Shown piece by piece: positions 18,976 to 28,860 of a stretch of 64,000 nucleotides of DNA. Origin of the DNA: an uncultured bacterium (GTDB lineage: Bacteria > Bacteroidota > Ignavibacteria > UBA10030 > BY39); NCBI GenBank assembly GCA_937967455.1, contig CALCJK010000003.1, forward strand, positions 124,001-188,000, given 5' to 3'. The position numbers and the translations under genes are program-made. A model generated the notes under the pieces. That model did no database searches and had not been told where the DNA came from. It saw only the letters and a list, made by a program, of their open reading frames with translations. Within the stretch, counting starts at the first letter, position 1. Each line of letters begins with the position of its first letter.

Positions 18976-20224
18976 AACTCTTGAATCCATCCTTTCGGAG
19001 CTCAAAGAAAGTTTTTTAATGGCTATTAATGCCATTAGAACGCATAAACTTCGTTCAATTTTAACATTACTCGGAATCGCTGTTGGAGTGTTTTCTATAA
19101 TAGCCGTTATGACTGCAATGGGAGTTCTAGTGAATTCTGTTGAAAGTGGTATGTCGATGCTGGGATCGCATACATTTCAGGTTCAAAGATTTCCATCGTT
19201 TCAAATGGGTGATGGAAGCAGGGCAAAGTATAGAAATCGTAAAAAAATTTTATATGAACAAGCATTGTTGGTTAAAGAACAAACAACGCTTGCAGCAGCA
19301 GTTGGCATCGAAGCCTGGGAATCAGGTAAAATTGTGAAATCCGCACTGGGCAATTCCACAAATCCTAATGTTAGTCTGGTTGGCGAAAATTTGGAGGGAT
19401 TTATCACAAACAATTGGAACATAAGTGAAGGCAGATTATTCACTGAAGATGAATTAAATGCTGCTCGAAATTTGGCTGTTGTTGGTCAGGATGTGGTCGA
19501 TAAACTTTTTCCAAATATAAATCCTATTAATCAAAAAATCAGAATAGATGGGAGTGAATATAAAATAATAGGCGTGGTGGAAAGAAAAGGACAAGCACTT
19601 GGAGGGAAGCAGGACAATTTTGTTGCAATACCTTTAACAACATTCTTTCGTGTCTATGGTAAAGAAAGAGATGTACATATTATGGTTAAAGCTTTAAGTC
19701 CTGAAACCTATGAAGATTGTATTGAACAAGTTAGAGGTATAATGAGAACTGTAAGGAAAGTCCCACCAGGTGCTGAGGATGATTTTCATATATATTCTAA
19801 TGATTCATTAATTAAAGAATTCAATGATGTTACTTACTATATAAGATTAGGGATTTTTATAATTAGTGCTATTGCACTCATTGCAGCCGGGGTCGGAATT
19901 ATGAATATAATGCTCGTCTCAGTAACAGAAAGAACAAGAGAGATTGGAATTCGGAAAGCTGTAGGTGCAAAAAAATCTAATATATTATCACAATTTATTC
20001 TTGAGGCAATTATATTATCAGAAGTTGGCGGTATTATTGGAATAATTTTAGGAATATTAGGTGGAAATTTAGCTGCTTTACTAATGAGTGTACCACCTGT
20101 AATTCCATTAGATTGGACAATAATAGGTTTGTTGGTTTGTTCATTTGTGGGATTAATATTCGGAGTTTATCCTGCTTGGAAAGCTGCAAATCTAGATCCA
20201 ATTGATGCCTTAAGATATGAATAA
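18968..20224 (+). CDS. MacB-type ABC permease, second copy
   Basis: A 418-residue paralogue of the preceding permease with the same layout: N-terminal helix (RTHKLRSILTLLGIAVGVFS), periplasmic domain, and C-terminal helices with ERTREIGIRKAVGAKKS and the ending DPIDALRYE. The near-identical termini point to an old tandem duplication, and together the two would make a heterodimeric membrane part. The operon order tolC - adaptor - ATPase - permease - permease predicts export of a lipid, peptide or toxic compound, substrate unknown. Confidence 0.92.
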   Translation: MNRTLESILSELKESFLMAINAIRTHKLRSILTLLGIAVGVFSIIAVMTAMGVLVNSVESGMSMLGSHTFQVQRFPSFQMGDGSRAKYRNRKKILYEQALLVKEQTTLAAAVGIEAWESGKIVKSALGNSTNPNVSLVGENLEGFITNNWNISEGRLFTEDELNAARNLAVVGQDVVDKLFPNINPINQKIRIDGSEYKIIGVVERKGQALGGKQDNFVAIPLTTFFRVYGKERDVHIMVKALSPETYEDCIEQVRGIMRTVRKVPPGAEDDFHIYSNDSLIKEFNDVTYYIRLGIFIISAIALIAAGVGIMNIMLVSVTERTREIGIRKAVGAKKSNILSQFILEAIILSEVGGIIGIILGILGGNLAALLMSVPPVIPLDWTIIGLLVCSFVGLIFGVYPAWKAANLDPIDALRYE

Positions 20225-20265
20225 ATTAATAATTTTATAAGTTGCTTAATCTGAGGTCTTAAAAG

Positions 20266-21477
20266 ATGAACAAAATATTTATTTGTTTTATAATCGCATT
20301 TACATTCTTATTTATAAATTACTCATTTTCTCAATCTGTTGAATATAAAGATATCGAAATCGTTGAAAGTGTTCCAGTAGAAACATCACTCGACAATCCT
20401 GATATTAGAAATACATATGAAGTATGGCAGGAATTGATTAAAAGTGCAAAAAGTACAATTGATATTGAACAATTTTATATTTCAAACGAACCAGGCGAAC
20501 TGCTTCAGGATATTATAAATTCATTGATAGAAGCAGGGGAAAAAGGCGTTATGGTTAGAATTATTGTAGATTCAGGTATGTATAAAACGTATCCACAAAC
20601 AATAGATTTGCTAAAAACTATTAAAAATATTCAAATTAGATTAATCAATTATCGAGGAATTTTAGGTGGAGTACAGCATGCAAAATATATGATAATTGAT
20701 GGTAATACAGTTTTTCTGGGAAGTCAAAATTTTGACTGGCGTGCTCTAAAACATATATTTGAACTTGGATTGAAAATAAAAAACGAAAAATTAGCTAAAG
20801 TTTTTACTGATATTTTTGAAATTGATTGGTCTTTATGTGAATCTTCAAAAATAAATGTCAAACAGAAAAATTATAATGTCCCAATTATAGTGGTAGAAAA
20901 CCAAGATACAATTAAACTTACACCAACTTTTAGTCCTTATGGATTTATTCCTGATACAAATTTATCAGATGAGAAGCTTATACTTGATTTAATCAGTAAA
21001 GCAAAAAATGAAATATTCTTTCATGTACTTACTTATTCTCCGGTAGGGAATAACAAAGAATATTATCCTACAATCGATAATGCATTAAGAAGTGCAGCCC
21101 TAAAAGGTGTAAAAGTAAATATCATGGTATCTGATTGGGCGAAACGTAAACCAGTTATTTATTATCTTAAAAGCCTATCAGTTTTACCGAACATAACAGT
21201 AAAAATGTCTACTGTTCCAGAGTATTCTGGAGGATTCATTCCATATGCTCGTGTTGATCATAGAAAATTTATGATTGTAGATGATAATTATGTTTGGGTG
21301 GGAACGAGCAACTGGGAAAAGAGTTATTTTTACAAAAGTAGAAATATGGGAATAGTAATTGAAAATAGAAAATTAAACCATGTTTTTAAAAATATATTTT
21401 TGAAAAGCTGGGATGGACCTTACAGCTACGAGGTTAAACCAGAAATTGATTATATACCTCCCCGAGTTGGTGAATAA
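20266..21477 (+). CDS. Exported phospholipase D-like protein
   Basis: A 403-residue protein with a signal peptide (to about residue 23) and two HKD motifs of the phospholipase D superfamily: HAKYMIIDGNTVFLGSQNF near residue 140 and DHRKFMIVDDNYVWVGTSNW near residue 330. Both catalytic His-Lys-Asp sets are intact, so it should be active as a phosphodiesterase or phosphatidyltransferase outside the cytoplasm. It could be a lipase or a nuclease; cardiolipin synthases are usually membrane-anchored, not secreted. It ends directly against a convergent gene. Confidence 0.88.
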   Translation: MNKIFICFIIAFTFLFINYSFSQSVEYKDIEIVESVPVETSLDNPDIRNTYEVWQELIKSAKSTIDIEQFYISNEPGELLQDIINSLIEAGEKGVMVRIIVDSGMYKTYPQTIDLLKTIKNIQIRLINYRGILGGVQHAKYMIIDGNTVFLGSQNFDWRALKHIFELGLKIKNEKLAKVFTDIFEIDWSLCESSKINVKQKNYNVPIIVVENQDTIKLTPTFSPYGFIPDTNLSDEKLILDLISKAKNEIFFHVLTYSPVGNNKEYYPTIDNALRSAALKGVKVNIMVSDWAKRKPVIYYLKSLSVLPNITVKMSTVPEYSGGFIPYARVDHRKFMIVDDNYVWVGTSNWEKSYFYKSRNMGIVIENRKLNHVFKNIFLKSWDGPYSYEVKPEIDYIPPRVGE

Positions 21478-22104
21478 TTAATTTAATTCCTTAAGGATAA
21501 ATTGATTAACATTATCTGTTAGAAAAAAATTCACCGGTATCTGGATTATAACAGTTAAAATTACAAAGCTCCACTTTATTATGGGTCTTGCTTGGTAAGT
21601 TCTTACTGATATAATAAATAAAAAGCATAGAATTATTGTATAAATAAATAAAATCAAAATTGCAGCAGACATATCATTAAATTTTATTTGGCTTAAAAAC
21701 ATCCATTCATCATTCACTATTGTTGGTTTATATCTGAATATCAACATCTGTACTAAAAGGATAAAACTCTGACCAATTCTTGAAGAAGAGGTTATCATAC
21801 CGATAGATGCAAAGAATTTGTTAGTTGGAAATATATTTAGCAACACACAAGATATTACAGCAAGAATTAGTAACGACAATGGCCCTGCTATTATTGAAAA
21901 AGGTAGATTTATATCGTATATACAATAAGTTAACCCTGTGTTGATTTGTGAAAAAATTAGGTTGTAATTTTGATTGAATGATACAGTTATTAAAATATGG
22001 GAATAGTGATGTACAAACAATATTATTATTGAGCTAATGGTAATAATTAATATTGAAAAAATAAATTGAATTGTAGAATGCTTTGAGATATTATCCAAAA
22101 TCAA
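21478..22104 (-). CDS. Unknown multi-spanning membrane protein
   Basis: A 208-residue hydrophobic protein with about five membrane helices. I do not recognise the family. HHYSH at residues 32-36 and AGPLSLL at 73-79 sit where M50 site-2 proteases have HExxH and a GP motif, but the catalytic Glu would be His, so any relation is speculative. It starts at TTG 22104, which is weakly supported. It lies 18 bp after nrdJ and abuts the convergent phospholipase gene with no gap. Confidence 0.6.
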   Translation of the reverse strand: MILDNISKHSTIQFIFSILIITISSIIILFVHHYSHILITVSFNQNYNLIFSQINTGLTYCIYDINLPFSIIAGPLSLLILAVISCVLLNIFPTNKFFASIGMITSSSRIGQSFILLVQMLIFRYKPTIVNDEWMFLSQIKFNDMSAAILILFIYTIILCFLFIISVRTYQARPIIKWSFVILTVIIQIPVNFFLTDNVNQFILKELN

Positions 22105-22122
22105 TAAGTTATAGTTGTTAAA

Positions 22123-24849
22123 TTATGAACAGCCGGAAGTAGCACCACAATTTGTGCATTTATAACAACTTCCACTTCTAATCATAATACTGCCACATTC
22201 ATGACATGGTGGTGAATCAGATTGCGTGTTAAAAACAGATTTTTCGATGGCTGACTGGCTTTCCTTTTTCTTAACTTCTTCGAATTCTTTGTTCTCTATT
22301 TGAATTGATATTGCAATTTCATTGTTGGGTATAAATTTTTTTCCTAACCATCTAAAAATATAATCACAAATAGATTTAGCTATTGGAATATCTTTATTGT
22401 TTGTAAAACCGCTCGGTTCAAATCTCATGTGGCTGAATTTATCTACTAATACACGAAGTGGAACTCCATATTGTAATGCTAGAGATATCGAAGTAGCAAA
22501 TGCATCCATCAAACCTGAAATTGTTGATCCTTCTTTAGACATAGTTATGAATATTTCACCTGGTGTGCCATCCTCATATAATCCTACAGTTAAGTACCCT
22601 TCGTGACCTGCAACTGAGAATTTATGTGTTATAGCTTTACGTTCGTCAGGAAGTCGTCTTCGTATTGTTTTCTGAACTTTAGATTTATCTGAATCTTTGC
22701 TTATGCTAAGGGGTTGAGTACGTTTACAACCATCTCTATATATTGCAATCGCCTTCAATCCTAATCTCCAAGCTTCTATATATGCAGATTTTATATCTTC
22801 AACAGATACATTATTAGGCATATTTACAGTCTTTGATATTGCTCCAGAGAGAAATGGTTGCACCGCAGCCATCATTAAGATATGGCCCATATAATGAATT
22901 GAACGATTGCCTTTTGCTGGTTTAAAGGCACAATCAAAAATTGGTAAATGCTCTTCTTTAAGATGGGGCGCCCCCTCAATTGTGTCAGTTTTTTCAATAT
23001 AAGCCAGTATATGTTCAATCTGTTCTGAATCATATCCCAGACGCTTTAATGCTTCTGGAATTGTGTTATTTACAATCTTTATAAAGCCACCACCTACTAA
23101 TTTTTTGTATTTCACAAGAGCAATGTCTGGTTCTATACCAGTTGTGTCGCAATCCATCATAAAGCTTATTGTTCCAGTAGGAGCCAGGACAGTTACCTGG
23201 GCATTTCTAAAACCATATTCTTTCCCGATTGTATAGGCGTCATCCCATACTTTCCTTGCTGCAGTCATTAGATCGCTTGGTACATATCGATCTGATATGC
23301 TATCAGCATGCATTCCATGCATTCTAATAACTCTTAACATAGGTTCACGATTTTCTCTATAACCATTAAATGGGCCTTTTATTTTAGCAATTAAGGCTGA
23401 TTGTTTATAAGCTTGACCGGTCATTAAAGCAGTTATAGCTGCTGCATAGTTTCTTCCAGCTTCGCTATCATAAGGAATACCTCTTGCCATTAACAATGCA
23501 CCTAAATTTGTATAACCAAGTCCTAATGGTCTGAATTCTCTTGAATTTTTTTCAATTGCTTTAGTTGGATAACTGGCATTGTCAACAATAATTTCCTGTG
23601 CTATGATTGAAATATTTACTGTCTGGCAAAATTTCGTTACATCAAATTCTCCATCTTCACTTTTAAACTTCATTAAATTAATTGAAGCTAAATTACAAGC
23701 TGAATCATCAAGAAACATATATTCACTACATGGATTAGAAGCATTAATTGGTGCGGTATTTGGACAGGTATGCCATTTATTTATTGTTGTGTGAAATTGT
23801 AATCCGGGATCTCCACATATCCATGCTGCTTCTGCAATTTGATCCATAATATATCTTGCATCATATGTTTCTACAGGTCTTTTATCCAGAACTGTTTTTG
23901 TCGTCCATTTACCATTATTTACAACTGCATGCATAAAATCATCTGTCACTCTGACTGAATGGTTAGCATTTTGGTAAGCAATGGAATCATAAGCTCCACC
24001 AGGAACGTTAAATCCTCCATCATAACCAGCCTCAATTAGAGCCCATGCTTTTTTCTCTTCTTCAGCTTTACATTTTATAAAGTCAATTATATCTGGGTGA
24101 TCAACATTTAGAATAACCATTTTGGCTGCTCTTCGTGTTTTACCTCCAGATTTTATAACTCCAGCAAAGGCATCATAGCCTTTCATGAATGATACTGGTC
24201 CTGATGCAGTACCACCTCCTGATAGACTTTCTTTTGAAGATCTCAGAACAGATAAATTTGTTCCTGTTCCAGAACCCCATTTAAATAACATACCCTCTGT
24301 TTTTGCAAGATCAAGAATTGATTCCATTGTGTCTTTAACAGAATTGATAAAACATGCAGAGCACTGAGGGCGTTCTTCTATTCCACAGTTAAACCAGACT
24401 GGACTGTTAAATGATAGATATTGATTAACAAGTAAATACACAAGCTCTGAATAAAATATGTCAGCATCTTCTTCATTATCAAAGTAATTATCTTTGATTC
24501 CCCATTTTGTAATTGTACGAGCAACTCTTTCGACAAGCTGTTTTACACTTCTTTCTCTTCCGGGTGTTCCTAATTTTCCTGAAAAATATTTAGAGGCTAC
24601 AACATTTGTGGCAGTCACAGACCAGAATTTTGGAACTTCTACATCCTGTTGTTCAAAAATAATCTCACCTTTTTCATTAGAAATCGTTGCAGTTCTACAT
24701 TCCCATTCTATCTCATCAAATGGATGCTTACCTTTCTGTGTAAAATATCGATGTAGTTTAAGGCCTTGTTTTTCTTCATTTTTTGTTAAATTTTGAAATA
24801 GTGAAATATCTATCTTTTGAGAACCCAAATTAATATATTTTTTAGCCAT
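22123..24849 (-). CDS. nrdJ: Adenosylcobalamin-dependent ribonucleoside-diphosphate reductase (class II)
   Basis: A 908-residue enzyme that makes deoxyribonucleotides using B12, with or without oxygen. Recognisable parts are SFNSPVWFNCGIEERPQCSAC, SGGGTASGPVSFMKGYDAFAG, the active-site block NPCSEYMFLDDSACNLASIN, and APTGTISFMMDCDTTGIEPD. After it come a TSCPD domain (about residues 735-810) and a C-terminal zinc finger with CHECG and CTNCG. The start has an AAAGGGG ribosome-binding site. I see no cobalamin riboswitch in the 269-bp upstream gap. It implies a need for B12. Confidence 0.95.
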   Translation of the reverse strand: MAKKYINLGSQKIDISLFQNLTKNEEKQGLKLHRYFTQKGKHPFDEIEWECRTATISNEKGEIIFEQQDVEVPKFWSVTATNVVASKYFSGKLGTPGRERSVKQLVERVARTITKWGIKDNYFDNEEDADIFYSELVYLLVNQYLSFNSPVWFNCGIEERPQCSACFINSVKDTMESILDLAKTEGMLFKWGSGTGTNLSVLRSSKESLSGGGTASGPVSFMKGYDAFAGVIKSGGKTRRAAKMVILNVDHPDIIDFIKCKAEEEKKAWALIEAGYDGGFNVPGGAYDSIAYQNANHSVRVTDDFMHAVVNNGKWTTKTVLDKRPVETYDARYIMDQIAEAAWICGDPGLQFHTTINKWHTCPNTAPINASNPCSEYMFLDDSACNLASINLMKFKSEDGEFDVTKFCQTVNISIIAQEIIVDNASYPTKAIEKNSREFRPLGLGYTNLGALLMARGIPYDSEAGRNYAAAITALMTGQAYKQSALIAKIKGPFNGYRENREPMLRVIRMHGMHADSISDRYVPSDLMTAARKVWDDAYTIGKEYGFRNAQVTVLAPTGTISFMMDCDTTGIEPDIALVKYKKLVGGGFIKIVNNTIPEALKRLGYDSEQIEHILAYIEKTDTIEGAPHLKEEHLPIFDCAFKPAKGNRSIHYMGHILMMAAVQPFLSGAISKTVNMPNNVSVEDIKSAYIEAWRLGLKAIAIYRDGCKRTQPLSISKDSDKSKVQKTIRRRLPDERKAITHKFSVAGHEGYLTVGLYEDGTPGEIFITMSKEGSTISGLMDAFATSISLALQYGVPLRVLVDKFSHMRFEPSGFTNNKDIPIAKSICDYIFRWLGKKFIPNNEIAISIQIENKEFEEVKKKESQSAIEKSVFNTQSDSPPCHECGSIMIRSGSCYKCTNCGATSGCS

Positions 24850-24946
24850 TCTTTTACCCCTTTCGCATTCTAATTATTTTATTTAATATTGAATAAATGT
24901 TCTTCATTTTACTATTTAGTTTAATTGAATTCATAAAATTTGCATA

Positions 24947-24977
24947 TGAATATATAACTTAATCTTTAATAAATCAA
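24947..24977 (-). promoter_or_regulatory. Candidate nrdJ promoter
   Basis: On the minus strand TTG (24975-24977) and TATATTCA (24947-24954) are 20 bp apart, giving a leader of roughly 90 nt before the nrdJ ATG. The remaining divergent intergenic region (24850-25118) shows nothing else I recognise. Confidence 0.5.
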
Positions 24978-25044
24978 GAATAATTTAAAAAAAAATTCAA
25001 AAATTGTTTTTAACTGTTATGGAAATTTTAAAGTTTTGCTTTGG

Positions 25045-25076
25045 TTTGATTTTTTGTGTAAGTTAATTTATCTTAA
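25045..25076 (+). promoter_or_regulatory. Candidate promoter of the acyl-CoA synthetase operon
   Basis: TTTG (25045-25048) and TATCTTAA (25069-25076) are separated by 20 bp and lie 42 bp before the ATG, in the same arrangement as other promoters in this window. Confidence 0.5.
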
Positions 25077-25118
25077 TAGTGTAAAATTAAAAATATATCA
25101 ATTATTAGAAGGTTTAAT

Positions 25119-26948
25119 ATGGGACTTGCAGTCCAATTCGAAACTATTACAGAGATGTTTGAAAATATTTTTAAAAAATATGCATCATCTTCAAAACCTG
25201 TTCTTAAGTATAAGCTAGAAGGCAAATATGTTGACATTAAATATAGTGAACTTGAGAAGAATAGTAAAGATTTTGCTCTTGGTCTATCAAAATTAGGTGT
25301 TAAGAAAAATGACCACATAGCTATTATCTCTGAGAATAGACCTGAATGGGTCATCGCAGATATCGCGATTCACTTACTTGGTGCAGTGGATATACCTATA
25401 TATCCTACATTAACTGCAAAACAGATAGAGTTTATCTTTAACGATTCAGATGTGAAAATTGCAATAGTATCGAATCAGTTCCAATTTAATAAAGTTAAAA
25501 AAATTTTTGATGGGGTTAAATCCCTTAAATATGTAATTGTTATAAATGAAAAGGGAGTTGATCTTGATGATAAAATTCTATCTTATGAAAGAGTGAAAAC
25601 GCTTGGCGGAGATCAAAATATAGACAGTATAGAATATTTTAAAGAGAATAAAACACAGGTTAATCCCTCTGATTTGTTGACGATAATTTATACATCTGGA
25701 ACTACCGGTAATCCAAAAGGTGTAATGTTAACACATTCTAATTTAGTGAGCAATATAAAATCTTCTGCATCAGTAATTCCAATATCGGATGAAGATGTGT
25801 TATTATCCTTTTTGCCACTATGCCATTCATTTGAAAGAATGGCTGGATATTATACTGCTATGTCTTGCGGTGCAACCATTGCATATGCCGAGAGCGTCGA
25901 AACAGTAAGAGATAACCTTGTTGAAGTTAGTCCAACTGTTATGACATCTGTACCACGGCTATTTGAAAGAATTTATAATCGAATTATGAAACAAATGGAA
26001 TCTGCTCCAGCAGTAAGAAGAAAAATATTTCAGTGGGCGGTTGAAACAGGTAGGAAGTACGCTATTGCAAAAAAACATCATTTGATTCCAGCTACACTTG
26101 CACTCCAGCATAAAATTGCTGATAAACTTGTTTATAGTAAACTTAAAGCTGCTACTGGTGGTAGAATAAGATTTTTTGTTTCTGGTGGAGCAGCTTTAGG
26201 TAGAGAATATGGTGAGTTCTTTGAAGCTGTTGGACTTCAAATCCTTGAAGGATATGGATTAACCGAATCTTCACCGGTAATATCTACTAATAGGTTAGAT
26301 GATTATAAATTTGGTACCGTTGGTAAACCAATTCCAGGTGTAGAAGTTAAAATTGCTGAAGATGGTGAAATTCTTGCTCGGGGTCCTAATATAATGAAAG
26401 GATATTGGAATAATCGTAAAGCTACTGAAGAAGCAATTGATAAAGATGGTTGGTTACATACTGGTGATATAGGAGTTTTTGATTCCGATGGATTCTTAAT
26501 TATTACAGATAGGAAAAAACATATGTTCGTAAGTTCAGGTGGTAAAAACATTTATCCACAGCCAATCGAAGGCATGTTTATGCAAAGTAAATATATTGAC
26601 CAATTTGTATTGATAGGTGATAGAAGAATGTTTTTATCAGCATTAATAGTACCAGATTTTGATGCAATAAAAGAGTATGCCGATAGAAACAAAATTCCTT
26701 ATAACGATGAAGACGACTTAGTTTCCAAACAGGAAATTTACGATATAATTGATAAGGAAGTGGCAACTATTCAAAAGGATTTAGCAAATTATGAGAGAGT
26801 TAGAAAATTTGTACTTTTAAGTAAGCCTTTATCAATTGAATCCGGTGAAATTACACCAACCTTGAAGGTTAGAAGAAAAGTTATAGAAGAAAAATATAAA
26901 AATTTAATAGAAGAAATGTATCAAATTGATAAATCAAAGAGAGAGTAA
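25119..26948 (+). CDS. Long-chain fatty acid-CoA ligase (AMP-forming)
   Basis: A 609-residue adenylate-forming enzyme that activates fatty acids with ATP and CoA. Motifs are the P-loop-like IYTSGTTGNPKGVMLTHSN, the adenylate-binding GYGLTESSPVIS, GWLHTGDIGVFDSDGF and the C-terminal DRKKHMFVSSGGKNIYPQPIE. It matches the FadD15/long-chain subgroup in length. It is the first gene after a divergent promoter region and is followed 4 bp later by an exported protein. Confidence 0.93.
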   Translation: MGLAVQFETITEMFENIFKKYASSSKPVLKYKLEGKYVDIKYSELEKNSKDFALGLSKLGVKKNDHIAIISENRPEWVIADIAIHLLGAVDIPIYPTLTAKQIEFIFNDSDVKIAIVSNQFQFNKVKKIFDGVKSLKYVIVINEKGVDLDDKILSYERVKTLGGDQNIDSIEYFKENKTQVNPSDLLTIIYTSGTTGNPKGVMLTHSNLVSNIKSSASVIPISDEDVLLSFLPLCHSFERMAGYYTAMSCGATIAYAESVETVRDNLVEVSPTVMTSVPRLFERIYNRIMKQMESAPAVRRKIFQWAVETGRKYAIAKKHHLIPATLALQHKIADKLVYSKLKAATGGRIRFFVSGGAALGREYGEFFEAVGLQILEGYGLTESSPVISTNRLDDYKFGTVGKPIPGVEVKIAEDGEILARGPNIMKGYWNNRKATEEAIDKDGWLHTGDIGVFDSDGFLIITDRKKHMFVSSGGKNIYPQPIEGMFMQSKYIDQFVLIGDRRMFLSALIVPDFDAIKEYADRNKIPYNDEDDLVSKQEIYDIIDKEVATIQKDLANYERVRKFVLLSKPLSIESGEITPTLKVRRKVIEEKYKNLIEEMYQIDKSKRE

Positions 26949-26952
26949 AAAT

Positions 26953-27705
26953 ATGAAAATTAAACTTTTAATATTGGCAGTTATTATATTTTTAAATTTT
27001 TCATTTAGTCAAAACGAGGATTTTAATGTTTCAAATCAAAAAATTTTAAGGATGGGGGGAGCAGGTGGTTTTACTTCTTACGTCTTATTTTGGAATGTTA
27101 AAGAAATTAATAAATCAATCCAAACCCAAGCTGGTCCAACTTTGGATGATAAACCAATTTTCCTTTATGGTGGTGAAGGTTATGGTTATATAATGGTAAT
27201 AGAAAATTTGAGAGTTGGTGGTTTAGGTGTAGGTGGTTCTACTTCTAGTTCTACAATACTGGGAAATACAAGAATGGACCTTGAGACAAATGTGACATTT
27301 GGAGGTTTAACAATTAATTATGCTATTCCTATAAGCCAAAGATTAGATATTACAATAGGCAGTATGTTGGGATGGGGTGGTATAGATTTAAAATTAAGAA
27401 GAGATAACTGGGGAATAAAGAATTGGGATGATCTCATAAATCAATGGGGAAGTAATGGATTAATTATGGTAAGTAATTTTTCATATTCTATAAATAGTGA
27501 TTTCTTTGTCTTTCAACCAAATATTAAAGTTGAGTATGCTATACTGAGATGGTTGAGTGTAAGGGTTGGAATTGGTTATCTTGGGATGGCTGGTGGTGAA
27601 TGGAAACTCGATGATGAATTTGAATTAGTTGGGGTACCGAAAAAGTTGAATGCAAGTGGTTTTATTATCGATGCTGGTATTTTCTTAGGCACCTTCATCT
27701 TTTAG
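26953..27705 (+). CDS. Exported, glycine-rich beta-strand protein, unknown
   Basis: About 250 residues with a clear signal peptide (MKIKLLILAVIIFLNFSFSQ), so ATG 26953 is chosen over ATG 26926. The mature part is rich in Gly with alternating hydrophobic residues and ends in GIFLGTFIF; a C-terminal Phe after beta strands is common in outer-membrane barrels. I do not recognise the family. It sits tightly between the acyl-CoA synthetase and GT9 genes. Confidence 0.75.
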   Translation: MKIKLLILAVIIFLNFSFSQNEDFNVSNQKILRMGGAGGFTSYVLFWNVKEINKSIQTQAGPTLDDKPIFLYGGEGYGYIMVIENLRVGGLGVGGSTSSSTILGNTRMDLETNVTFGGLTINYAIPISQRLDITIGSMLGWGGIDLKLRRDNWGIKNWDDLINQWGSNGLIMVSNFSYSINSDFFVFQPNIKVEYAILRWLSVRVGIGYLGMAGGEWKLDDEFELVGVPKKLNASGFIIDAGIFLGTFIF

Positions 27706-27720
27706 ATCCTGAATACATTA

Positions 27721-28860
27721 ATGAAACGTATCATTGGTAACATCTGGATATATTTCTTACTATTAAGAAATTTTTTAAAACCCAAAAAAGTAATCACACC
27801 TCATACACTAAAAAATATTTTAATTATTGAGCTATCCCGCATGGGCGATGTTATTTCTATGCTTTATGCAATTTTGTGCTTGATGGAAAATTTTTCAAAT
27901 TCTACTTTTTATTTTGCAATAGATGCGAGATATCAAAGTTTGTTAAAAAAATTACTGGAATTTCATAATGTTAATATCTCGAGAGTTAAAATTTTTGGTT
28001 TTAAATATACTGATACAATCGAAGGTCTCAGATTGACAAAAAGAATGCTGGATAAGTATCGATATGATCTTATTTGTTCCATGAGTCCCTCTTTTAGGAA
28101 TAGTTTTTTGGCACTTTCGTTAAATTCAGAGTTTAAAGTTGGTTTTTTCCGCTTAAATTCAATTTATACGCCCTTTTTAGAAAAAAATGAGGTAGAAGCA
28201 ATCGGAATAAAAAATTTTACCTCTAATAGCTTTTTATACGAAAATATAGAAAATAGGGGATTTAAGATTTGTAATTCCTTAGGTTTAAAATGTGAAGCTT
28301 TACAGAACAATAAATTTAAATTAGATAAAAAAAGATCAAATATTAACTTTCAAAAACCTTATATAATATTACATCCTTTTTCAGGTTGGAAATTTCGGAG
28401 TTGGAATTATTTAAATTTTGTACAATTAATTAAAAATATTATAAAAAAGTTAGATGTTAAAATTGTGGTAATAGGTTCACCTGAGGAAAAATTAATTGGT
28501 GAGAAATTATGTAATTTAGTGGGAAATAAAAATGTTTACCCAATATTTGAAGAAAAATTAGATAATATTTTGAATATAATGCCAGATGCAGATTTATTTA
28601 TAGGTAACGATTCAGGACCACTTCATCTTGCTTCGATTTTTAATGTTCCAGCAATAGGTCTCTATGGTCCTGCACCACCGGAATTAACAGCTCCACAAAG
28701 AAAGGTAAATTTTTATTTTTATAAAAAGTTGGAATGCAGCCCTTGTAAACAAATTGATTGTATAAGACCTGATAACACCTGTATGGATCAAATTACGGTG
28801 GAAGAAGTTACAATGAAGGTATTTGAATTTTTTAATATAAAATCGAATGTAAATGAATAA
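27721..28860 (+). CDS. Glycosyltransferase family 9 (heptosyltransferase-like)
   Basis: A 379-residue GT-B enzyme of the ADP-heptose:LPS heptosyltransferase family. The N-terminal IIELSRMGDVISMLYAI and the C-terminal donor-binding FIGNDSGPLHLASIFNVPAIGLYGP are diagnostic. A late cysteine cluster (CSPCKQIDC) is common in this family. It overlaps the GT26 gene by 8 bp. It likely acts on LPS core or another envelope glycan. Confidence 0.92.
   Translation: MKRIIGNIWIYFLLLRNFLKPKKVITPHTLKNILIIELSRMGDVISMLYAILCLMENFSNSTFYFAIDARYQSLLKKLLEFHNVNISRVKIFGFKYTDTIEGLRLTKRMLDKYRYDLICSMSPSFRNSFLALSLNSEFKVGFFRLNSIYTPFLEKNEVEAIGIKNFTSNSFLYENIENRGFKICNSLGLKCEALQNNKFKLDKKRSNINFQKPYIILHPFSGWKFRSWNYLNFVQLIKNIIKKLDVKIVVIGSPEEKLIGEKLCNLVGNKNVYPIFEEKLDNILNIMPDADLFIGNDSGPLHLASIFNVPAIGLYGPAPPELTAPQRKVNFYFYKKLECSPCKQIDCIRPDNTCMDQITVEEVTMKVFEFFNIKSNVNE

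Noticed and set aside
22123-25118. Possible cobalamin riboswitch before nrdJ, since the enzyme is B12-dependent
   Set aside because: I looked for the conserved B12-box region in the 269-bp divergent gap and saw nothing like it. A cobalamin riboswitch would control B12 synthesis or B12-independent isoenzymes more often than nrdJ itself.
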